44,479 bases of DNA from Actinoplanes sp. NBRC 103695 (GCF_030269485.1 NZ_BSTL01000050.1:1-44479), one strand, 5' to 3'. Counted from the first letter of the stretch, positions 8,036 through 16,860 are shown. A program made the numbers and translations. Notes: a model not told the origin generated them from the sequence alone.

Positions 8036-10243
8036 TCAGACCCGGACGGGCTCCGGGTCGGCGGTGGAGGAGGCAGGCGGCGGGGCGTCGATCTGCTTGC
8101 GCAGCTTCTCGCCCTCGATGTCGACGTCCGGCAGGACCTTGTCGAGCCAGCGCGGGATCCACCAGGCGCCCCGGCCGAGCAGCGACATCACCGCCGGCAC
8201 GATGGTCATCCGGACGATGAACGCGTCGATGGCCACGCCGATGGCCAGGGCGAAGCCCATCGACTTGATGATCGGGTCCTCGATCAGCACGAAGCCGGCG
8301 AAGACGCTGGTCATGATCAGCGCCGCCGCGGTCACCACGCGGGCGCCGTGGCCGGTGCCGCTGACCACCGCGTGGTACGGGGTCTCGCCGTGCACGAAGT
8401 CCTCGCGCATCCGCGACACCAGGAAGACCTCGTAGTCCATCGCCAGCCCGAACAGGATGCCGATCAGCAGTATCGGCAGGAAGCTGACCAGCGGCCCGGG
8501 GCTCTCCAGTCCGACCAGGTCGGCGAGGTGGCCCTGCTGGAAGATGAACACCGTGATGCCGAACGTGGCGCCGACGGTGAGCAGGAAGCCCAGCGCGGCC
8601 TTGACCGGCACCAGGATCGACCGGAAGACCAGCATCAGCAGCAGCACCGACAGGCCGACCACGAGCAGCAGGTAGATCGGCATCGCGTCGGACAGCTTCT
8701 CGGACACGTCGATGCCGATCGCGGTCTGGCCGGTCAGTGACACGTCCGCGCCGCCGAGGTTGTGCGTGCGCTCGCGTACCTCATGAACCAGGTTCTCGGT
8801 GCTCTTCGAGGTGGGCCCGTCCTTGGGGATCAGGCCGAGCAGCATGGTCTTCTTGTCACCGCTGGGGTTCGGCGGCGTGACCAGCAGCAGGTTCGGCGTA
8901 CCCCGCAGGGCGGTCGTGACCTGGCCGGCGGCCGCGGCGGTGGTCTCCGGCGAGTCGCTCGACACGATCAGCGCGAGCCGGCCGTTGAAGCCCGGCCCGA
9001 AACGCTCGGTGATCACGTCGGCGGCCAGCCGCGCGGGGGAGCCCTCCGCGCTCGACCCGGGTGCGGGCAGCGCGAGGCGCATGTCGGGTGCCGGCAGCGT
9101 CAGCGCGCCCAGGCCGAGGATTCCCACGATGATCACGGGTACGCGCAGCTTGATGACCATTCGCGCCCATCGGAAGCCGAAACCCTCCTTGGTGGCCGCG
9201 GCGACCGCGGACGCCTCGTGCCGGCCGGCGCCGCGCAGCTTGCGGGGCAGGATGCGCAGACCCGCGAAGCCCAGCAGGGCCGGCAGCAGCGTGAGGGCCA
9301 CCAGCACGGCGACCGCGACCGTCCCGGCGGCGGCCAGACCCATGACCGTGAGGAACGGGATGTTGACCACGGACAGCCCGGCCAGCGCGATGATCACCGT
9401 GACACCGGCGAAGAGCACTGCCGACCCGGCGGTGCCGACCGCACGACCGGCGGCCTCCTCCGGCTCCAGCCCTTCGACCAGGTTCTGCCGGTGGCGGGAC
9501 GTGATGAACAGCGAGTAGTCGATGCCGACCGCCAGGCCGAGCATCAGGGCCAGCACCGGCGCGGTGCTGGTCAGCTCGATGACGCCGCTCAGCGCGAACA
9601 GCCCGGCCATGCCCGCACCGACGCCGATCAGCGCGTTCAGCATGGTCATCCCGGCCGCCACCAGCGAGCCCAGCGTGACCAGCAGGACGATCAGGGCGAT
9701 CACCACGCCGATCGCCTCGGTGCCGCCGACCTCCGGCGGGGCGCCGAGGATCTCGCCGCCGTGCTCCACCTGGAAGCCGGCCTGCTCGGCGGCGACGCCA
9801 CTGGTCAGGAACGCGTCCTTCTCGTCCTCGGTGATCTGGTCCGCGCGTTCCTTGAACTGCACGTTGATCAGCGCGGTGCGCATGTCCGGCGAGAACGCCT
9901 TGGCCTGGTACGGGTCCACCGCGGCGAGCACGCCGGGCAGAGCGCCGGCCTCCTTGACCAGCCCGACGACCTGGTTGGCGACCGTCGGATCCTGCAGTGT
10001 CCGGCCCGCGGGCGCGGACACCACGATCACGCCGGTGGCGCCGCTGGCCTCGGGGAACTCGTGCTGGAGCGCGTCGATGGCGCGCTGCGACTCGGTGCCC
10101 GGCATGGTGAAGTTGTTGCCGGTCTCGCCGCGCAACGTCAGCGCCGCGGTGCCCACGGCGGCCAGCAGCACCAGCCACAGGACGCCGACCGCCTTGCGGC
10201 GGCGGAACGAGGCCCGGCCGAGCCGGTAGAGAAGGGTTGCCAT
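8036..10243 (-). CDS. MMPL-family RND transporter
   Basis: A 735-residue inner-membrane exporter of the MMPL branch of the RND superfamily, proton-driven and typically moving lipids or drugs. It begins with helix FRRRKAVGVLWLVLLAAVGTA, has a first exported loop (~35-190), a bundle of helices with the MMPL mark GLAVGIDYSLFITSRHR, a second exported loop (~400-540), and a second bundle with LAMDYEVFLVSRMRE, the repeat of the first. Both halves carry the Asp-Tyr pair expected for proton relay. The C-terminus is a short soluble tail. It follows the TetR gene by one base, so the two form an operon controlled by the palindromes upstream of tetR. Confidence 0.93.
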   Translation of the reverse strand: MATLLYRLGRASFRRRKAVGVLWLVLLAAVGTAALTLRGETGNNFTMPGTESQRAIDALQHEFPEASGATGVIVVSAPAGRTLQDPTVANQVVGLVKEAGALPGVLAAVDPYQAKAFSPDMRTALINVQFKERADQITEDEKDAFLTSGVAAEQAGFQVEHGGEILGAPPEVGGTEAIGVVIALIVLLVTLGSLVAAGMTMLNALIGVGAGMAGLFALSGVIELTSTAPVLALMLGLAVGIDYSLFITSRHRQNLVEGLEPEEAAGRAVGTAGSAVLFAGVTVIIALAGLSVVNIPFLTVMGLAAAGTVAVAVLVALTLLPALLGFAGLRILPRKLRGAGRHEASAVAAATKEGFGFRWARMVIKLRVPVIIVGILGLGALTLPAPDMRLALPAPGSSAEGSPARLAADVITERFGPGFNGRLALIVSSDSPETTAAAAGQVTTALRGTPNLLLVTPPNPSGDKKTMLLGLIPKDGPTSKSTENLVHEVRERTHNLGGADVSLTGQTAIGIDVSEKLSDAMPIYLLLVVGLSVLLLMLVFRSILVPVKAALGFLLTVGATFGITVFIFQQGHLADLVGLESPGPLVSFLPILLIGILFGLAMDYEVFLVSRMREDFVHGETPYHAVVSGTGHGARVVTAAALIMTSVFAGFVLIEDPIIKSMGFALAIGVAIDAFIVRMTIVPAVMSLLGRGAWWIPRWLDKVLPDVDIEGEKLRKQIDAPPPASSTADPEPVRV

Positions 10244-10244
10244 C

Positions 10245-10802
10245 TCAATCCTTGTCGTGGTGAGGGGTGATCAGCGCACGTCGTGCGACGCGCAGAAGTG
10301 CGGGACGCAGCTGGGCGGCGTCCCATTTGTCGTCGATGGCCACGTTGACGACTCCGTGCAGGACGGTCTGGGCGGCGATGATCTCCGCCGGGTCGTCGGA
10401 GCGGGCGGTGATGGCGGCGCACAACTCGTCGGCCTGAGCCAGGACGCTGCAGAAGGCCGGCTCGCTGTGGAACTGCGGCACGACCTCGTAGACCAGGGCG
10501 GCCTCGCGCCGGAACTCCAGCACGAGGTCGACGAAGCGCTCGATGGCGAGCGCCTGCGCGGCGGCGGGGTCCAGGTCACCGAGGTCGGCGAGCAGGCCGG
10601 TCAGCGCGTGCTCGGCGGTGGCCACCAGGGCGAGCAGGATCTGCTCCTTGCCGGCGAAGTGGTAGAGCAGGGCGGCCTTGGAGCAGCCCACCTCGACGGC
10701 GATGTCCTGAAGCGACGTCCCCTTGAAGCCGACGCGGGCGAACTGGTCACCCGCGACCCGGAGGATCTCGTCGCGCGTGCTGACGCGAGCCATGCGCACC
10801 AT
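10245..10802 (-). CDS. TetR-family repressor of the MMPL operon
   Basis: A 185-residue regulator with an N-terminal helix-turn-helix (RDEILRVAGDQFARVGFKGTSLQDIA then VGCSKAALLYHFAGKEQILL, residues ~8-56) and a variable ligand domain. Its stop lies one base before the MMPL start. Two 16-18 bp palindromes at 10807-10824 and 10827-10842 lie directly before its ATG, so it very likely represses its own operon and releases it when a compound binds. ATG 10802 or ATG 10793 could be the start; no ribosome site distinguishes them. Confidence 0.92.
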   Translation of the reverse strand: MVRMARVSTRDEILRVAGDQFARVGFKGTSLQDIAVEVGCSKAALLYHFAGKEQILLALVATAEHALTGLLADLGDLDPAAAQALAIERFVDLVLEFRREAALVYEVVPQFHSEPAFCSVLAQADELCAAITARSDDPAEIIAAQTVLHGVVNVAIDDKWDAAQLRPALLRVARRALITPHHDKD

Positions 10803-10806
10803 GGTG

Positions 10807-10842
10807 CCTGACCGATCGGACAGGCTCTGACCGATCGGTCAG
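10807..10842. promoter_or_regulatory. Two tandem palindromic operators for TetR
   Basis: CCTGACCGATCGGACAGG (10807-10824) is an imperfect palindrome and CTGACCGATCGGTCAG (10827-10842) a perfect one. They share the core GACCGATCGG, with centres 19 bp apart, and are placed immediately upstream of the tetR start, where they would overlap its promoter. Confidence 0.8.
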
Positions 10843-10865
10843 GAAAGTGGCAGAGGTAACAAAGA

Positions 10866-10881
10866 GAAAGAACGTTCTTTC
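10866..10881. promoter_or_regulatory. Perfect 16-bp palindrome
   Basis: GAAAGAACGTTCTTTC has perfect dyad symmetry and no loop, so it looks like a protein-binding site rather than a terminator. It lies between the TetR operators and the end of the DUF5666-like gene. A degenerate copy of the same core lies at 2336-2355. Confidence 0.5.
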
Positions 10882-10894
10882 CCGGTGGGCGGCC

Positions 10895-11623
10895 TTACTG
10901 CTTCGTCACGCTGGTCGCGGTGACCGCGTCCTCGCCTGCGGCGGTGCCCTGCACGGTGATTCTGGCGCCGGCTTTGATGTCGCTGAGCTTGGCGGGTGCT
11001 GAGGTACGGACGGAGGTGTCCTTACCCGTCTTCACGGTGACGACCGTGCCGTCCGCGGTCTCGACGTAGATCGTGCTGCCCTGCACGAGCTTGACCGTGC
11101 CGGTCGTGGCACCGGCTCCGCCCGTCGTGACACCGGCCCCGCCCGTCGTGACACCGGCCCCGCCCGTCGCGTTCCCGCCGTCGGCCCCGCCGGTCGTGCC
11201 GGGGGCGCCCTCGGCCCCGCCGGGCGCGTTGCCACCGGTGGTGCCGCTCCGCTGGCCGAAACCGCCGCCGTTGGCCCCGCCGCCGGCCCCGAAACCGCCC
11301 GCCGGGAAGTTGCGTCCGGTGGTCTGCTGGCTCGTTCCGGTCTGCCGCTCGGTCAGCGCGCCACCGAGGAAACCGCCCGCCACCAGCACCAACCCGACCA
11401 GCGGGAGGGTCGCCCTGTTGTGCCAGCGCCGAGGTGCGGCCTTGGCGAGCTCGGCAGCGAGGCCGTCCGGCGCCGCCTCGTCATCGGCGACCGGCAGGAC
11501 GACGGTCTCGTCGGCGGAGGAAGGGAAGACGGAGGTGGAAGGCGCGGCTGAGGTGGAAGGCGCGGCGGGGTCAGCGTAAGGGGACGCGCCGGAGTCGGAC
11601 CGGGCGGAGTTGGCGGGGGTCAC
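10895..11623 (-). CDS. Membrane-anchored DUF5666-like protein
   Basis: A 242-residue protein: acidic, Ser/Pro/Ala-rich cytoplasmic head (1-68), one membrane helix (about 72-90), a Gly/Thr-rich linker with tandem GGAGVTT repeats, and a C-terminal ~70-residue small beta domain (TVKLVQGSTIYVETADGTVV ending GAGARITVQG-like) resembling DUF5666 OB-fold modules. GTG 11623 is chosen because GAGGAC lies before it and the longer frame overlaps the permease gene; the permease stop is only 10 bases upstream, so it is the last gene of the export operon. Its partner role in export is inferred from position. The nearly exact linker repeats suggest recent expansion. Confidence 0.8.
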   Translation of the reverse strand: MTPANSARSDSGASPYADPAAPSTSAAPSTSVFPSSADETVVLPVADDEAAPDGLAAELAKAAPRRWHNRATLPLVGLVLVAGGFLGGALTERQTGTSQQTTGRNFPAGGFGAGGGANGGGFGQRSGTTGGNAPGGAEGAPGTTGGADGGNATGGAGVTTGGAGVTTGGAGATTGTVKLVQGSTIYVETADGTVVTVKTGKDTSVRTSAPAKLSDIKAGARITVQGTAAGEDAVTATSVTKQ

Positions 11624-11633
11624 GGCGGGGTCC

Positions 11634-12818
11634 TCACTCGTAGCGCAGGGCGTCGATGGGGCGGAGACGGGCGGCGCGGGCCGCGGGCAGGCCGCCGAAG
11701 AACAGGCCGATGGCGATCGAGACACCCAGAGCCAGGGCGACCGAGCTCGGGACGATGACCGGGCGTACGCCGACGATCTCGAACCTGCTGCCGATCAGCG
11801 CGGCCAGCACGCCCAGCGCGCCCCCGATCACGCTCAACAGCGTGGCCTCGATCAGGAACTGGGTCAGGACGGTCCGCCGGGGCGCGCCGAGCGCCTTGCG
11901 GATGCCGATCTCGCGGGTCCGCTCGGTGACCGTGACCAGCATGATGTTGGTGATGCCGATGCCGCCGACCAGCAGGCTGATCGCGGCCACCGCCCCGAGC
12001 AGCGCGGTGAACGTGTCGGCCGTCTCGGTCTGCGTCTCGAGCAGCTGGGACGCGTTCTGGATGCGGTAGGGCGCCGTGTCGCCGGCCGTGACGCCGAGGC
12101 GCTGGTCGAGGATCGACGCCACCTGGGACTGCACGGCGCTGACCCGGCCGGGCGACGCCGCCTCGACCAGGATCGAGTTCAGCGCCCCGTACCCGGTGAG
12201 AACCTGGCGCACCGCGGTGAGCGGGGCCACCGCCGTGTCGTTGCTGTCCTGGAAGCCGGTCGAGCTCTTCGCGGCCAGCACCCCGATCACCGTGAACAGC
12301 GCCCCGCCGACCGTGACCTGCTGGTCGATCGGGTCGACGCCGGGGAACAGCTCCTCGGCCACGGTCTGCCCGATCACCACCACCCGGCGGCCCTGCGCCT
12401 CGTCGTCGGCGGTGAACGCGGCGCCCTGCCCGACCGGCGTGTTGGAGGCCGTGAACCAGCCGGGTGTGGTCCCGACGAAGCTGTTCACGTCGTGGTCGGT
12501 GCCGTCGTACGTGAGGGTCGCCGACGCGCTGACCACCGGCGACACGGAGGCCACGTCCGGCGCGAGAACAGGATCGGACAGCGCCGAGGCGATCGGCAGG
12601 GTGAGGGTGGCGCCACGCCCGGTGCCGAGCACGGTCACCGTGTTGGTGCCGAGCGCCTCGATCCGGGAGGCGACCGCCTGCGCCGAGCCGTTGCCGACCG
12701 CGACCAGCAGGATCACCGCCGCCACCCCGATCAGGATGCCCAGCATGGTCAGCGCCGACCGCAGCTTGTTCGCGGACAGCCCGCGCAGCGCGAACCGGAC
12801 GACCTCCCCGACGCTCAT
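11634..12818 (-). CDS. MacB/FtsX-type ABC transporter permease
   Basis: A 394-residue permease with the MacB_PCD-FtsX layout: an N-terminal helix (KLRSALTMLGILIGVAAVILLVAVGNGS), a long exported domain (~45-265), then three helices with the FtsX marks SLLVGGIGITNIMLVTVTER and REIGIRKALGAPRR, ending PAARAARLRPIDALRYE. ATG 12818 overlaps the ATPase stop in an ATGA arrangement, so the two are translationally coupled. Together with the ATPase and adaptor it forms a MacAB-like exporter that works by mechanotransmission, probably on a peptide, lipid or drug; substrate unknown. Confidence 0.93.
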   Translation of the reverse strand: MSVGEVVRFALRGLSANKLRSALTMLGILIGVAAVILLVAVGNGSAQAVASRIEALGTNTVTVLGTGRGATLTLPIASALSDPVLAPDVASVSPVVSASATLTYDGTDHDVNSFVGTTPGWFTASNTPVGQGAAFTADDEAQGRRVVVIGQTVAEELFPGVDPIDQQVTVGGALFTVIGVLAAKSSTGFQDSNDTAVAPLTAVRQVLTGYGALNSILVEAASPGRVSAVQSQVASILDQRLGVTAGDTAPYRIQNASQLLETQTETADTFTALLGAVAAISLLVGGIGITNIMLVTVTERTREIGIRKALGAPRRTVLTQFLIEATLLSVIGGALGVLAALIGSRFEIVGVRPVIVPSSVALALGVSIAIGLFFGGLPAARAARLRPIDALRYE

Positions 12819-13513
12819 CGGTGAGCCTGCTGCCTGACGTCGGTGACGACCTGCCCGTCGACCAGCCGGATCAGGCGGCCGGCCCGGTCGCCCACCTCCT
12901 TCTCGTGGGTGATCAGCACGATCGTCCGCCCGTCGGCGCTGAGCTGGTCGAACACGTCGAGGATGTCCTCCGTGGAGCGGGTGTCCAGGTTGCCGGTGGG
13001 CTCGTCGGCGAGCAGCAGCGCCGGCTCGGTGACCAGCGCGCGCGCCACCGCGACGCGCTGCTGCTGCCCGCCGGAGAGCTGGTTGGGTTCGTGCCGGGCC
13101 CGGTCGGCGAGGCCGACCAGGTCCAGAGCGTCGAGGGCGCGGCGCCGTCTCACCTTGGCCTTGATTCCCGCGTACGCCAGCGGAAGCTCCACGTTGGCCA
13201 GTGCGGTGGTCCGCGGGATCAGGTTGAACGCCTGGAACACGAAGCCGATCAGCCGGTTCCGGGCGAGCGCGAGCTGCCGGTCGACGAGCCGGCTGACGTC
13301 CACCCCGTCCAGCCGGTAGCTGCCGGTGGTCGGCACGTCGAGCGCGCCGAGGATGTTCATCAGCGTGGATTTGCCGGAGCCGGACGAGCCCATGATGGCC
13401 AGGTACTCGCCGCGGGGCACGGTCAGCGTGACGCCGCGCAGGGCGTGCACCGCGGTCGGGCCGTCGCCGTAGGTCTTGGTCAGGTCCCGCACGTCGAGGA
13501 CCGGCCGGCTCAT
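12815..13513 (-). CDS. MacB/LolD-type ABC transporter ATPase
   Basis: A 232-residue ATPase. Walker A GSSGSGKST (about 43-51), Q-loop FQAFNLIPR, signature LSGGQQQRVAVARAL, Walker B LLLADEPTGNLD, and H-loop ITHEKEV are all intact. The FVFQAFNLIPRTTALANVELPL segment marks the LolD/MacB/FtsE subfamily. Its ends overlap both neighbours by ATGA (adaptor upstream, permease downstream), fixing its place as the energy unit of this exporter. Confidence 0.94.
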   Translation of the reverse strand: MSRPVLDVRDLTKTYGDGPTAVHALRGVTLTVPRGEYLAIMGSSGSGKSTLMNILGALDVPTTGSYRLDGVDVSRLVDRQLALARNRLIGFVFQAFNLIPRTTALANVELPLAYAGIKAKVRRRRALDALDLVGLADRARHEPNQLSGGQQQRVAVARALVTEPALLLADEPTGNLDTRSTEDILDVFDQLSADGRTIVLITHEKEVGDRAGRLIRLVDGQVVTDVRQQAHR

Positions 13514-14739
13514 CGGCCACCCCGGACCTGACCGCCGCCGCCGGCCGGGAAGCCCCCGCCGGCCGGGGCGCCGCCGCCACCGGTGAGGCCACCGAGTCCA
13601 CCGCCGCCGCGCTGGAACTGCCCGCCGTTCTGCTGCGTACCCGTGGCGGTCTCGCGAAGGACCACCCGCTCGCCGGCGGCGAGCCCCGACGTGATCTGCG
13701 TGGCCGCGTCGCCGACCAGGCCGATCTCGACCTGGCGGACCTCCTGCGCGGTGCCGGCGAGCACGGTCACGGTGTGCCGCCGCCCGGCCGTGGTGACCGC
13801 CTGCGAGGTCACGAAGATCGCGTCGTCGACCTGACCGGTCACCACCGCCACCGAGACCGTCTGGCCGGGCTTCGCGCCGGTCGGCACCTTGTCCAGGGTG
13901 AGCGTGACGCCGTAGGTGACCGAGTCGCCCGACGGGGACTGCCCGGTCGTGCCGCCGGTCGTGCCGGACGTCGACGTGGCGGCCTGCGGGTCGATCGCGG
14001 CGACCTCGGCGCCCTCCTGCACGCCGTCGAGGGCGTTCCAGCTGACCGTGGCGGCCAGCTTCTCCTTGAGCGCGGTCGCGTCCGCCTCGGCGAACTGGGC
14101 GGTGACCTGCAGCTTGGTGAGGTCGGAGATGTCGATGAAGCCGCCGGTGTCCTCGGACGTCGTGGTGGTCTGGCCGCCCTGCTGGGAGGTGGACGACCCG
14201 GAGGCCGCGCTGCCCAGGGTTCCGTTGACGGCGACCACGGTGCCGGCCATCGGCGCGGTCAGCACGGTGCCGTCGACGCCCGCCTCGGCCTCGTCCACCG
14301 CGAGCCGCGCCTGGGCGACGTCGTTCTCCGCCGACGAGGTGTCCGACCCGGCGTCCTCGGCCCGGTCCAGCGCGTCCTCGGCGGCGTCCAGATCGGCCCG
14401 CTCGGTGTCCAGGGTGCGCCGCGCGGCGGCCGGGTCCACCTCGGCCAGCGTCTGCCCCTTCCTGACCCGGTCGCCGACCTTCACCTTGATCTCGGTGACC
14501 GTGCCACCGGTGGTGAACGTGGCGCTCGCCGTGCTCGCGGCGGCCACCGAGCCGTCGGCGGTCACCGTCTTCGTGACGGTTCCCTGCTGGGCGGGTACGG
14601 AGCGGACGGCCGAATCCGCGGCCTGTGCGGTCGACGGTCCCGCCAGCACTCGACAGATCACGTAGCCGCCGCCCGCGAGCAGCAGCACCAGCGCGATGTT
14701 GACGAGCACCGACGGCCGGCGCAGCGACGTGAGAGACAC
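13510..14739 (-). CDS. MacA-like efflux adaptor 1
   Basis: A 409-residue adaptor of the HlyD/RND-MFP family. It has an N-terminal membrane anchor (VLVNIALVLLLAGGGYVICRV), a lipoyl/barrel-sandwich half (GTVTEIKVKVGDRVRKGQTL), a short helical hairpin rich in Asp/Ala (~110-160), the second lipoyl half (VLTAPMAGTVVAVNG), a beta-barrel, and a Gly-rich tail. In Gram-positives these adaptors pair with MacB-type permeases. GTG 14739 is chosen: the longer frame overlaps the regulator gene. The phased repeats at 14772-14798, 33 bases upstream, are the likely control site. The regulator gene ends 23 bases before it. Confidence 0.9.
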   Translation of the reverse strand: MSLTSLRRPSVLVNIALVLLLAGGGYVICRVLAGPSTAQAADSAVRSVPAQQGTVTKTVTADGSVAAASTASATFTTGGTVTEIKVKVGDRVRKGQTLAEVDPAAARRTLDTERADLDAAEDALDRAEDAGSDTSSAENDVAQARLAVDEAEAGVDGTVLTAPMAGTVVAVNGTLGSAASGSSTSQQGGQTTTTSEDTGGFIDISDLTKLQVTAQFAEADATALKEKLAATVSWNALDGVQEGAEVAAIDPQAATSTSGTTGGTTGQSPSGDSVTYGVTLTLDKVPTGAKPGQTVSVAVVTGQVDDAIFVTSQAVTTAGRRHTVTVLAGTAQEVRQVEIGLVGDAATQITSGLAAGERVVLRETATGTQQNGGQFQRGGGGLGGLTGGGGAPAGGGFPAGGGGQVRGGR

Positions 14740-14762
14740 GCGCCTACTGTGGAGACCGCTGC

Positions 14763-15536
14763 TCAAGAGAACCTCGGAGCGGCCTCGGAGTCGGCTCGCG
14801 GCCGGCGCAGGGTGTAACCGACGCCCCGGACGGTGTGCAGCAGCGGCGGCCCGACCGTGTCGATCTTGCGCCGCAGGTAGTACACGTACGACTCGACGAT
14901 GCGCCCGTCGCCGCCGAAGTCGTACTTCCACACCCGGTCCAGGATCTGCGCCTTGCTGACCACCCGGCCGGCGTTACGCAGCAGGTAGTGCAGCAGGTTG
15001 AACTCGGTCGGCGACAGCTCCACCAGCCGGCCGCCGCGGCGCACCTCGTGGGCGTCCTCGTCCAGCTCCAGGTCGGCGTAGCGCAACGTAGCGCCGGTGG
15101 GCGGCGGGACCGGGCCGGGGCGGCTGCGGCGCAGGATCGCCCGGATCCGCAGCACCACCTCCTCGATGCTGAACGGCTTCGTGACGTAGTCGTCGGCGCC
15201 GGCGGCCAGCCCGGCCACCCGGTCCTCGACCGTGTTCCGCGCGGTCAGCACCAGCACCGGGACGGTCCGCCCGGCCGCCCGCAACCGGCGGGGCACCTCC
15301 AGGCCGTCGCCGTCCGGCAGCGCGACCTCCAGCACGATCAGGTCCGGCTCGTACTCGTCGATCGCGGCCAGCGCCGCCTGCCCGGAGGTCACCACCCGGA
15401 CGTCGTAGGCCACCAGCCGCAGCGTGGCGGAGAGCAGACCGGACACGTGCGCCTCGTCGTCGACGACGAGCACCCGCCCGGCGTGCGCCGGAGGGTCGGC
15501 GAGGAGGGCGGTCGAGCCGCTGGTATCAGGAAGCAC
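14763..15536 (-). CDS. OmpR-family response regulator with Glu at the phospho-acceptor site
   Basis: A 257-residue regulator: receiver domain (~20-130) and winged-helix DNA-binding domain (~150-245, ending TVRGVGYTLRR). The acidic pair D26-D27 (VVDDE), T98 (VLTAR) and K120 (YVTKPFS) are in place, but the conserved acceptor Asp in the VLDV position is Glu70 (IVLEVALPDGDG, codon GAG). Glu there often mimics the phosphorylated state. No histidine kinase gene lies nearby. It stands between the two adaptor genes, so it should control this export locus. GTG 15536 is the best start; a later start is possible because residues 1-19 are not conserved. Confidence 0.92.
   Translation of the reverse strand: MLPDTSGSTALLADPPAHAGRVLVVDDEAHVSGLLSATLRLVAYDVRVVTSGQAALAAIDEYEPDLIVLEVALPDGDGLEVPRRLRAAGRTVPVLVLTARNTVEDRVAGLAAGADDYVTKPFSIEEVVLRIRAILRRSRPGPVPPPTGATLRYADLELDEDAHEVRRGGRLVELSPTEFNLLHYLLRNAGRVVSKAQILDRVWKYDFGGDGRIVESYVYYLRRKIDTVGPPLLHTVRGVGYTLRRPRADSEAAPRFS
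14772..14798. promoter_or_regulatory. 11-bp-phased direct repeats before adaptor 1
   Basis: CCTCGGAG at 14772-14779 and again at 14783-14790, with a weaker GCTCG at 14794-14798, all spaced exactly 11 bp. This is the spacing used by OmpR-type regulators, which bind head-to-tail. It lies in the last codons of the regulator gene, 33 bases upstream of the adaptor start. Confidence 0.6.
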
Positions 15537-15596
15537 CCGGAAGAAGTATCAACGCTTCCTTTGAATCCGCCATGAATGTCGTAGGAGCCAGCTGAG

Positions 15597-16838
15597 TCAC
15601 CAGGAGCGGCTGACGACGTCACCCTCGGCGAGGCCCGCGGTGATCTCCGTGTACGCGTCCCCGCGCAGCCCGACACCGACGGCCACCTCGACGCCCGCAC
15701 GCAGCACGGTTCCCTTGTCCCCGGTGACGTCGTGCACCGCGGTGCTGGGCACGCGCACCACGTCGCCGGCCGACCCGGTGGTCACCCGCAGCGCCGCCCG
15801 CTGGCCGATGAGCAGGCCGGCCGGCGCCTTGTCGAAGGCCAGCACCACGCCGTAGCGGACCATCGTGCCGTCGTCCGTGCCCGCCGGATCGACCTGGACG
15901 ACCGTGGCGGCCGCTTCGTCGTCCTGTCCGGCCAGCGTGACTGTGGCCTTCTGCTTCACCGCGAGCCGGCCGGCGTCCGCTTCCGGGAAGTCGGCGCTGA
16001 TCTCCATCGTGCCGCCGGCCAGCGAGACGAACGCGGAACCGGCCCGGACACCGCTGCCGACCTTGCCGGAGACGCTCAGCACGCGGCCGGCCATCGGGGC
16101 GGTGATCGTGGTCCCGTCCAGGGCGTCCTCGGCGTCGGCCAGGGTCTGCTCGGCCTGGTGCAGGCGCTGCTGCGCGCTGAAGATCTGGTCCCCGCCGCCG
16201 CCCTGACCCGTGCCACCTTGACCCGTGCCGCCTTGACCGGTGCCGCCCTGGGGCGTCGTCCCGGTTTCGCACGTCTGCGGCTGCGACGGCTTCGGCTGGG
16301 TCGCACCGGTGGGACGTGTGCCGGTCGGGCCCGTGGTGGCCGGGCGCGTCGTGGCCGGCGCGGGGGCCGGGCTCGAGGTGGCCGGGCTCGAGGTGGCCAG
16401 GCTCGAGGTGACCGGGGCCGGGGCGGCGGCCGGCACGTCGCAGCCGGTGGAGGTCGTGGTCCTCGCGGCCGCCTCGCGGGCCGACGTCAGCGCGTCCTCC
16501 GCGGCACCGACGTTGTCGCGGGCGGTGTCGACGGCCTCGGCGGCGGTCGCGTCGTCGATCGAGGCGAGCACCTGACCCGCCGTGACCACGGTGCCGGCGC
16601 TCACCTTGACGCTCTCGACGGTGCCGGCGGCGGTGAACGACAGGCTGCGGGTCTGCGCCGGCTGGACCGTGCCGGTCGTGGCGACCTGCGCGGTCACCGG
16701 ACCGCGGTCGACGGTCGCGGTCGTGGGCGCCGCCGCCGGCTTCGCGTCGTCGGCGAGCAGCGCGCGTACGCCGAAAAAGGCCGCGGCCGGCACGACCAGG
16801 CCGACCACCGCCCAGAGTGTCCACCGGCCGATCCGCAT
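15597..16838 (-). CDS. MacA-like efflux adaptor 2
   Basis: A 413-residue adaptor, paralogous in layout to the one at 13510. It has a membrane anchor (MRIGRWTLWAVVGLVVPAAAFF), first lipoyl half with AGTVVTAGQVLASIDD, a low-complexity Thr/Pro/Gly insert (~120-210, with GGTGQ repeats) replacing most of the usual coiled hairpin, the second lipoyl half TTITAPMAGRVLSVSGKVG, and a barrel plus C-terminal domain. Its ATG 16838 faces the divergent lipoprotein gene. The stop is 60 bases before the regulator start, so it probably leads the whole minus-strand transcript. Two adaptors and one ATPase/permease pair suggest alternative or mixed assemblies. Confidence 0.88.
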   Translation of the reverse strand: MRIGRWTLWAVVGLVVPAAAFFGVRALLADDAKPAAAPTTATVDRGPVTAQVATTGTVQPAQTRSLSFTAAGTVESVKVSAGTVVTAGQVLASIDDATAAEAVDTARDNVGAAEDALTSAREAAARTTTSTGCDVPAAAPAPVTSSLATSSPATSSPAPAPATTRPATTGPTGTRPTGATQPKPSQPQTCETGTTPQGGTGQGGTGQGGTGQGGGGDQIFSAQQRLHQAEQTLADAEDALDGTTITAPMAGRVLSVSGKVGSGVRAGSAFVSLAGGTMEISADFPEADAGRLAVKQKATVTLAGQDDEAAATVVQVDPAGTDDGTMVRYGVVLAFDKAPAGLLIGQRAALRVTTGSAGDVVRVPSTAVHDVTGDKGTVLRAGVEVAVGVGLRGDAYTEITAGLAEGDVVSRSW

Positions 16839-16860
16839 GGCCGGAAGTCTGGCCGGTGGT

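Noticed and set aside
8762..10270. Plus-strand frame rich in His, Arg and Gln opposite the MMPL gene
   Set aside because: Mirror frame of a strongly coding minus-strand gene with intact domain motifs.
16190..16450. Possible frameshift or broken hairpin domain in adaptor 2
   Set aside because: The Thr/Pro/Gly insert is in frame and codon use is normal; the second lipoyl half follows intact, so it is a replaced linker rather than a break.
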